64,000 nt of DNA from Tricholomella constricta. Its lineage: Eukaryota; Basidiomycota; Agaricomycetes; Agaricales; Lyophyllaceae. Where the stretch lies: NCBI GenBank assembly GCA_013368375.1, contig JAACJP010000022.1, positions 186,001 to 250,000 of the forward strand. Reading direction: 5' to 3'. A model generated the notes under the pieces. It made no database searches. It had not been told where the DNA came from and was given only the letters and a program-made list of their open reading frames with translations. Shown piece by piece: positions 58,141-64,000 of this stretch. The stretch's first letter is position 1; each line of letters begins with the position of its first letter. The translations under genes were made by a program, and so were the position numbers.

Positions 58141-59131
58141 TTATTGTCTTCGCACAGTTCTCCGTATAGCTCTTTGGTCGTCTGAATTATCCAGAAGCTC
58201 CCCGTCACGACCGTCATGCCCATCTGAAGGCTCTTCCCCGTTTATGATTTGCTCTATATGGTAGACTTGCTGTATACCCCCTGGCGCGCTCGACTTGTTG
58301 CGCGCTTCCGTCTTTAGGGAACCACTCGATCCCTGATCAGAATGTAAGTAATCCATACGGATCACGAGTGCCGTCTCGGTCGTGCCGGGGTACTCCTTAC
58401 GAAGGTGGGGGTGCCTGCCGTCGCGCGTAAAGAAGTGATGGAAAAGCTATGCGTACCCCTTGGAGATAGACTGCGGTTCACCCTCTAAAAATATCTGTGA
58501 GCGACGACAAGAAACGTATCAGCATTGTATGAATATTTTTTCGAGCTGCTCCTGCGTCGTCTTGTGTCGTCGTTCTTTCCTTACAGCCGTATGCCACTCT
58601 CGAGCAGTAAACAGTTGTCGAACACGACCCGCATTTCCTAAAGGCTTTCTTCTCTGTCATGATTCTGTGGACGTAGGCGGAGTTAACGTACTTGGATGTT
58701 CTCGCAGGTCGCGCCCTTTCCCTCGAGTATCGTAAGCAAATTGCATCATCGCGTCAACCGCCTGAAAAACGGTGGCGATAGACAAGGTATTCGTATTGGC
58801 ATTCAAAAACACATTTCGAAGAGGTTGATCCCAGCCTCTCGAGGGCGTCATTGTGGGTGTTCGGGACCGTCGCCCCGGCCCTCTTGGGCGACGTCTCCAG
58901 CGCCGCCGACAACCTGAGGTTGTCGATCACGAGCAGCGCATCGCCCTGGTGCGTTGATGTCCTCCAGAACCCATCCGGCCACATCGCGATCTCGAGGCTG
59001 ATAATTAAAAGCCCAGCGTCGGCCTTTGCAGCCCCCCCCAGTCCGGATTCGGAGTGCTGGATGAGGACGCTCCCAGCCTTTGATTTGGTGAGCCCGAGTA
59101 TGGACATGAATATCTGCCACAGATGTGTCAA
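58141..59131 (-). CDS. MYND-type zinc-finger hypothetical protein
   Basis: A chain of short minus-strand exons: LWQIFMSILGLTKSKAGSVL, LLIISLEIAMWPDGFW, LVIDNLRLSAALETSPK and RNVFLNANTNTLSIATVFQA, then AVDAMMQFAYDTRGKG. Next comes KKAFRKCGSCSTTVYCSR, the first half of a MYND finger (C-x2-C, then YC). The expected second half (C-Q-x3-W-x2-H) is blurred; EWHTAVRKERRHKTTQEQLE in another frame is the nearest match, so a splice or a defect lies there. The end runs LVIRMDYLHSDQGSSGSL and GGIQQVYHIEQIINGEEPSD. MYND fingers usually bind proline-rich partners. The start codon and several joints are uncertain. Confidence 0.5.
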
Positions 59132-59410
59132 TGTGCTCGATGGCGAGCCTGCCGTCTGTCGCGGGTGAGAGTTCCCGTTCGATAGGGGGTCATCTGAACG
59201 GGCGCGGACGCGGACAGGCCTTCATGGGACTTTATTTGAGCCTTTGAATCGTTCTCGGGATTTACGCTCGTGTTAAGAACTATTTAAGGCGCGTCTATCT
59301 GAATGCCAGGGTCACAAGGGGTGATTCGCTATGGAGTCTTCGTTAGATTATCACCATGAGAAAATCAATCGCACTACTCACTTTCATATATATATATGTC
59401 CTAGGAACCT

Positions 59411-59671
59411 GTGCGCAGACGCCACTATATAGTCGTTGTAAAGCCCTTGAAATACCTATCCATTTATCGACGGGTGAGCTGTTTGAACAACATTTATATG
59501 CATATGGAGCAGTCTTCGATAACAGCCTTGAAAGTCAAAAGCCGGTTCTCATACTACACACTCTGGTACATCGCCCAGTGGCAGCCCGGCCACAACAAGC
59601 ACATCCAGCAGAATCACGACGCTTTCATATCACTCCTCGACAAGCTTAAGCCGTCCGTCCTTAGGCCTTAG
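59411..59671 (+). other. Possible small coding exon
   Basis: The frame ending YYTLWYIAQWQPGHNKHIQQ and NHDAFISLLDKLKPS has protein-like composition, rich in aromatic and amphipathic residues, unlike its surroundings. No start with good context, splice partner or family was recognised. It may be a relic or a small unannotated gene. Confidence 0.2.
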
Positions 59672-59674
59672 GCC

Positions 59675-60235
59675 TTAACATTCATATTTAACCCCTAAAA
59701 CATCCCAATTCAAGTCAGCCCCCATTCTCTCCACACTCAAAAGCAAGGAAGCACCTACCCCAAACCCCACAAACGCCCCCACCCCACCCTCCCCATCCCT
59801 CCCTGTCCCCGCAAAACACACATCCACCATCTTCTGCTCCTGCTCCTGACTCTGCATCCCAGCCCCCTCCGCATTGAAAACGCCACTGCGCGCGCGCGCC
59901 GCGCGTTTCGAGCCCGCGACGAGCCGGCCCGTGGGGAGCACGTCGTACGTGCTCAGGTCGTGCCGCGCCTTGATCGCGTCCCGCTCGCGCTCGCGCTTGC
60001 GGTGGTAGCTGATGTAGTCGTCCTGGTGGAGGTGTGCCCTGGACCAGGGGCTGGGGGCGGAGACGAGGAGCGGGCCTTTGCGCAGTTTGATACCCGTGCC
60101 TTTGCCTGTGTTCGTGTTCGTGTTAGTGGCCGTGCTGGCGGTGGGTTGTTGGCCATGGGCCGCCGCCGCCGCCGCTGCTGTTGGGGTGGATGTGGAGGTG
60201 CTTGTGTTCATTGTGGGGTGGCTGTCAAATTTCAT
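59675..60235 (-). CDS. Hypothetical protein, low-complexity N-terminus
   Basis: Single open frame of 186 codons. The first 50 residues are Thr/Ser/Asn/Ala runs (STSTSTPTAAAAAAAH, TNTNTNTGKG). The middle is a more conserved-looking charged part (KLRKGPLLVSAPSPWSRAHL, DDYISYHRKRERERDAIKAR, STYDVLPTGRLVAGSKRAAR). The end is hydrophobic and glycine-rich (GVGAFVGFGVGASLLLSV). I do not recognise the family. The middle block suggests a real gene rather than a chance frame. Confidence 0.5.
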   Translation of the reverse strand: MKFDSHPTMNTSTSTSTPTAAAAAAAHGQQPTASTATNTNTNTGKGTGIKLRKGPLLVSAPSPWSRAHLHQDDYISYHRKRERERDAIKARHDLSTYDVLPTGRLVAGSKRAARARSGVFNAEGAGMQSQEQEQKMVDVCFAGTGRDGEGGVGAFVGFGVGASLLLSVERMGADLNWDVLGVKYEC

Positions 60236-60421
60236 TGGAAGCGTGGTGTTAAGCTGATCCCTTATATGATCAAATGAGAGGCCACTGATGCACCGTCAAT
60301 CCTTTGTTCCCCGATATCACATCACACCTTTCGAAATGCGCTCCCAAAGAAAGGAAAGGGGATCCGTGCACGGAAACAAGCAAACAAAACTTACTTACAT
60401 GCCACGGAGGAGGAGGAGGCC

Positions 60422-61754
60422 CTACTTTGTCTTTGTCGCAACCCAAAACTCTGCCTTATATATCCACCGCATCATCGCCTTCAAATCCCCCGTATATTCA
60501 CACTCCACCGTGCATCGTGCGCCCAGACCACCCTTCCCATCCCCGTCCCCGCTTCCGTTCTGGAAAACAAACCCAATCTCCTCCGCAGCGCATATCACCT
60601 CGTCGAGGCTGAGCTCGAGCTTTGCGTGGCCGCCCGAGGTCCAAAGCAGCGGCCCCATGTTAATCCAGGTCCCGCCCGGCCGAAGGAGCGTGTGGATGTG
60701 CTCCATCGTCTCAAACACGTTCAGAGACGTGTCGAGGAAGAAGAGGGTTACGATGTAGTCGTATCCTTTTTGATCGTGGACGTCCCCAGCGTCAGATTTC
60801 GACCATGCAAAGTCGGGTGGGGAGGTGTCGGGTTGGGTTCGAGGCGGGGGAGGAGACAGCGTGAGGAAATCGGATTCCGCGAGACGGAAGTTCAGGGTGA
60901 GGCGAGGGACGGCGTCGGGGAAGTGGATGGCGCGGAATAAGGAGTCGTTGGACCGTTGGTGGGAGAACCAGTGTGCGTAGGGACGCAGGGTATGTTCGTT
61001 TATCGAAGGGGTTGTCTCCGCGGAAAGCAGGAAGCGAAAGGCGAAGTTCATAAAGAACGAATATTCGTTCGCGGTGGTATCATATCCTGCAAAGTCTCAT
61101 AATCATGGAAGTCATGAATGCAGGGTAAAGCTGCGTACCGAGCTGCGAAATCTCCCAGGCCAGCCTACCCAGCCCTGATCCCGGCACAAGAATCCTTTTA
61201 TCCTTCCGTTCGAGTGGGTTGACTGCAGCAAGGACATCTAGAATCGGACGAAAGATCTTTTCGCGTTCCTGCGCACCCTCCTCGCTCCAGTCGCGTATAA
61301 AATGCTTCAACGATTCCCGCACTCTGCTCAAGTCCGCATGACCGGCGTACGTCTCGCTCAGCCCAAACTCCTTCGCCGCAAGCCCAGCAATGCCCTCCGT
61401 GATAGTCGCATTAATGTCCGTGACATATCTTAGCTGCTCCAGCTTCGCCGGGTACCCAATTTTGTTTCCCAAGCGCTTGTGTGCGCGCCCCAGGGAACTG
61501 TACATCGCCTGCCGGGTGGCGACCTCCAGCCCTGCCAGGCGGCTGTATTGCGTGTATGATTGGTAGGCTTTTTCTTGGGAGAATGGACCATGGGCGGAGA
61601 ATTTGAGGGACCGGAGGGAGAGGAAGTCACGGGCAGCTGCCCAGGACCAGGCGCGCAGGTTTGCGAAGCTGGTTCTGAGGACCACGGCGAAAAGAGCAAG
61701 TGGGAAGAGGCAGGCTAGTAAGGCATCGAAGCTGAAGGTAAAGCTCGTGACCAT
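60422..61754 (-). CDS. Carnosine N-methyltransferase homologue (N2227-like)
   Basis: Two exons, 61754-61139 and 61086-60422, join as WEISQLGYDTTANEYSFFMN to give about 426 residues. Motifs: RILVPGSGLGRLAWEIS is the SAM-binding loop; EYSFFMNFAFRFLLS and GYDYIVTLFFLDTSLNVFET follow, with LLRPGGTWINMGPLLW. All are characteristic of the N2227/CARNMT1 family. In animals the enzyme methylates carnosine to anserine; in fungi, where carnosine is not expected, the substrate is uncertain (a histidine-containing peptide or protein). The first 35 residues are strongly hydrophobic (FDALLACLFPLALFAVVL), which is not typical and may reflect a membrane anchor or an unrecognised 5' intron. Confidence 0.9.
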
Positions 61755-62039
61755 GAGGTAGGTCGAGGTTGGAGGCCATGGTGACTGTGAGAGTCGCGGT
61801 GGGAACGAGTTTCTGCTTGGCTTGAGCCTTCATTCCAAACAATTCAGCCCGGCGCCGGATACATGCAATTGAGAACCGGGAAGAGTAACTTGATTCAGCA
61901 CTTATGCAGACGATAACATAGAGCTTTTCACACTGGAATATTACTACGGAATGTCGTGTAGGGCGCGAAGGACACACGTGTAGTTTGGCATTGTGTACGC
62001 GTCGTATGTTTAACGCATCACGTGGTCAAACGCGCCAGC

Positions 62040-62047
62040 TATAAATA
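62040..62047 (+). promoter_or_regulatory. TATA box of histone H3
   Basis: TATAAATA lies 92 bp upstream of the H3 start codon, at the expected distance for a strongly expressed histone gene. The 385 bp spacer is shared with the divergent methyltransferase gene. Confidence 0.65.
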
Positions 62048-62139
62048 CCGACTCTTTGTTGAATGCGCATCTTGTTCCTCAACGCCAACCACTACATACC
62101 GGCCAGCAAAACCAAGTCTCATTACATTTACTCGTTACA

Positions 62140-62883
<744 letters not shown>

Positions 62884-63347
62884 AGCCTCCTGTCATTCGA
62901 GCTATTTATTCCTTTCCCGTGTATTCTATGTATCGCAATGCCACCTACCCATTCATAAGCCCCTCCTTATTCCCGTCCACGTCCTTTGTTACGTGTCAGA
63001 GACCCACTCTGCCTGTCGCATGCACAACGACCTGAAGGGATGTACAAGCGCATCTGTCGCCACTGAAACGCCTTTCTTTCTGATCCAATTCATCTCATCC
63101 TCATCTTCTTTCTCCTTGGCACGTGGCCAACCTGGCGATCCATCTCATCATGATGCCCACGATGCAGCCTCGTGTGCGCAGCCCTGTTATTTATCGCCGG
63201 CATGGCGCGTAACGTAACATCCACACCACATCTTCCTCTGCATCGACTCAACTGACCAAGAACTTGTGAATGCTCTGGTGCATCCCCACTCAACATTTCC
63301 GATTCCCAAGCAGACGAAAACGAGCGCGAACAGCCGCAACCGAAAAC
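62884..63347. other. Spacer between histone H3 and the terminal gene
   Basis: No gene seen. Contains the H3 3' untranslated region and the promoter of the next gene; a pyrimidine-rich stretch lies around 63080-63120. Confidence 0.4.
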
Positions 63348-64000
63348 ATGCAACTGCACCACCACCACCCCAACAGCGATGAGGAGGATGCAACAACCGG
63401 TGCGTAAAAGAAATCCCCAACGCGCCACGCCACTCCCCCTCCCCCATTTATTGCGCCTGACTGACTTTCTGTCCCACACAGAATCAGGGATATTTTACCT
63501 CGTCCCGAACAAGTACGGCCCAGGCAAGACGCTCGTGCGCCGCCCGCGGCCGGCTCCCACCTCCGCACCGCTCGACGAGGACTTCGATGCTGCCACCACA
63601 ACGCGCGGCGCTCGCACGGAGTGGGAGCCTTCGCCCCGCGTCCGGGCGCGCTCGCCGCTGCCACCCATGTACCCCCCGCTGCCCCCGACCCCGGCCCCAC
63701 GGGCCACATCGCCCAAAGCCCAGACGCAGACGCAGCTGAGGATGCAAACCCCCACATCGCCCACGCCGAGCAAGCGACGCGACGGTCCCAGCACCGCGCG
63801 GCCTCTGAGCGGGGAGGGCGCCGCTGCGAATGCGGCGGGCAATGCGAGCGGGGATGTGTTGCAGATGTACGGGGAGTATGGGCATTACATGACTGAGCTA
63901 GAGCGCAAGTTTGGCGGGGGGCCTGATCTTACGCTGAGCCCGACGCGGAGCCGGGGCGTCAAGGCGGGGAGGGCGACACAGACGCAAGTGCAGGTGCAGA
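63348..64000 (+). CDS. Proline/arginine-rich hypothetical protein, 5' part only
   Basis: Exon 1 (63348-63399) encodes MQLHHHHPNSDEEDATT. A GTGCGT..CACACAG intron leads to exon 2 from 63482: ESGIFYLVPNKYGPGKTLVR, then a disordered Pro/Thr/Ser-rich region (RARSPLPPMYPPLPPTPAP, SPKAQTQTQLRMQTPTSPTP). Next is a short ordered-looking helix (VLQMYGEYGHYMTELERKFG) that may start a coiled coil. The frame is open to the window end. No family recognised; the splice and codon pattern support a real gene. Confidence 0.6.

Noticed and set aside
59356..59649. Small secreted protein starting MRKSIALLTFIYIYVLG
   Set aside because: The hydrophobic start comes from an AT-repeat tract and the rest has no conserved or cysteine pattern.

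Overview
The window is nuclear DNA of a filamentous basidiomycete, most likely an Agaricomycete. Genes are dense and broken by many 50-70 nt GT..AG introns. The protein set is typical of mushroom-forming fungi: a Zn2Cys6 regulator with an RKRRRNRTTQSC-type lead-in, a DUF6699-like protein, a MYND-finger protein, 4CL-like ligases, and GMC (aryl-alcohol-oxidase type) oxidoreductase relics. The species cannot be named from the sequence.

Layout. 0-9.5 kb: KIN17 (-), a base-exchange phosphatidylserine synthase (-), a 2.9 kb gene-free stretch, a Zn2Cys6 transcription factor (+) and a TANGO2/NRDE protein (-). 9.8-17.3 kb: ARP6 (+) and an importin-7/8-type karyopherin (-). 17.4-20.6 kb: an apparently intact pogo/Tigger-type DNA transposon with 27 bp inverted repeats, inserted just upstream of the importin gene. 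21.5-23.2 kb: a tRNA-like sequence and a dispersed copy of an unknown gene family. 23.7-35.0 kb: a GC-rich RING protein (-), a DUF6699-like protein (-) and NOP56 (+).

35.8-46.6 kb is the most unusual region. It is a head-to-tail array of about 3 kb units, each carrying a minus-strand gene of unknown function with a presequence-like N-terminus, alternating with decayed C-terminal pieces of a GMC oxidoreductase. Together with the dispersed copy there are five family members; one is frameshifted and one is a mosaic of two others. The array ends 8 bp before the start codon of a sugar transporter.

46.6-57.7 kb: an MFS sugar transporter (+), two paralogous 4CL-like acyl-CoA ligases (-), and between them a nuclease-like hypothetical gene plus a 1.19 kb non-autonomous element with 27 bp inverted repeats and a TA target duplication. 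58-64 kb: a MYND-finger protein (-), a low-complexity hypothetical protein (-), a carnosine N-methyltransferase homologue (-), histone H3 (+, six exons) and the 5' part of a proline-rich hypothetical gene (+) running off the end.

The named genes are mostly housekeeping (nucleolar, nuclear transport, chromatin, lipid, transport) and form no single pathway. The accessory interest lies in the multicopy family with its GMC relics and in the two DNA transposons. Exon boundaries were read by eye from splice signals and family similarity; gene spans for multi-intron genes are firmer than every internal junction.
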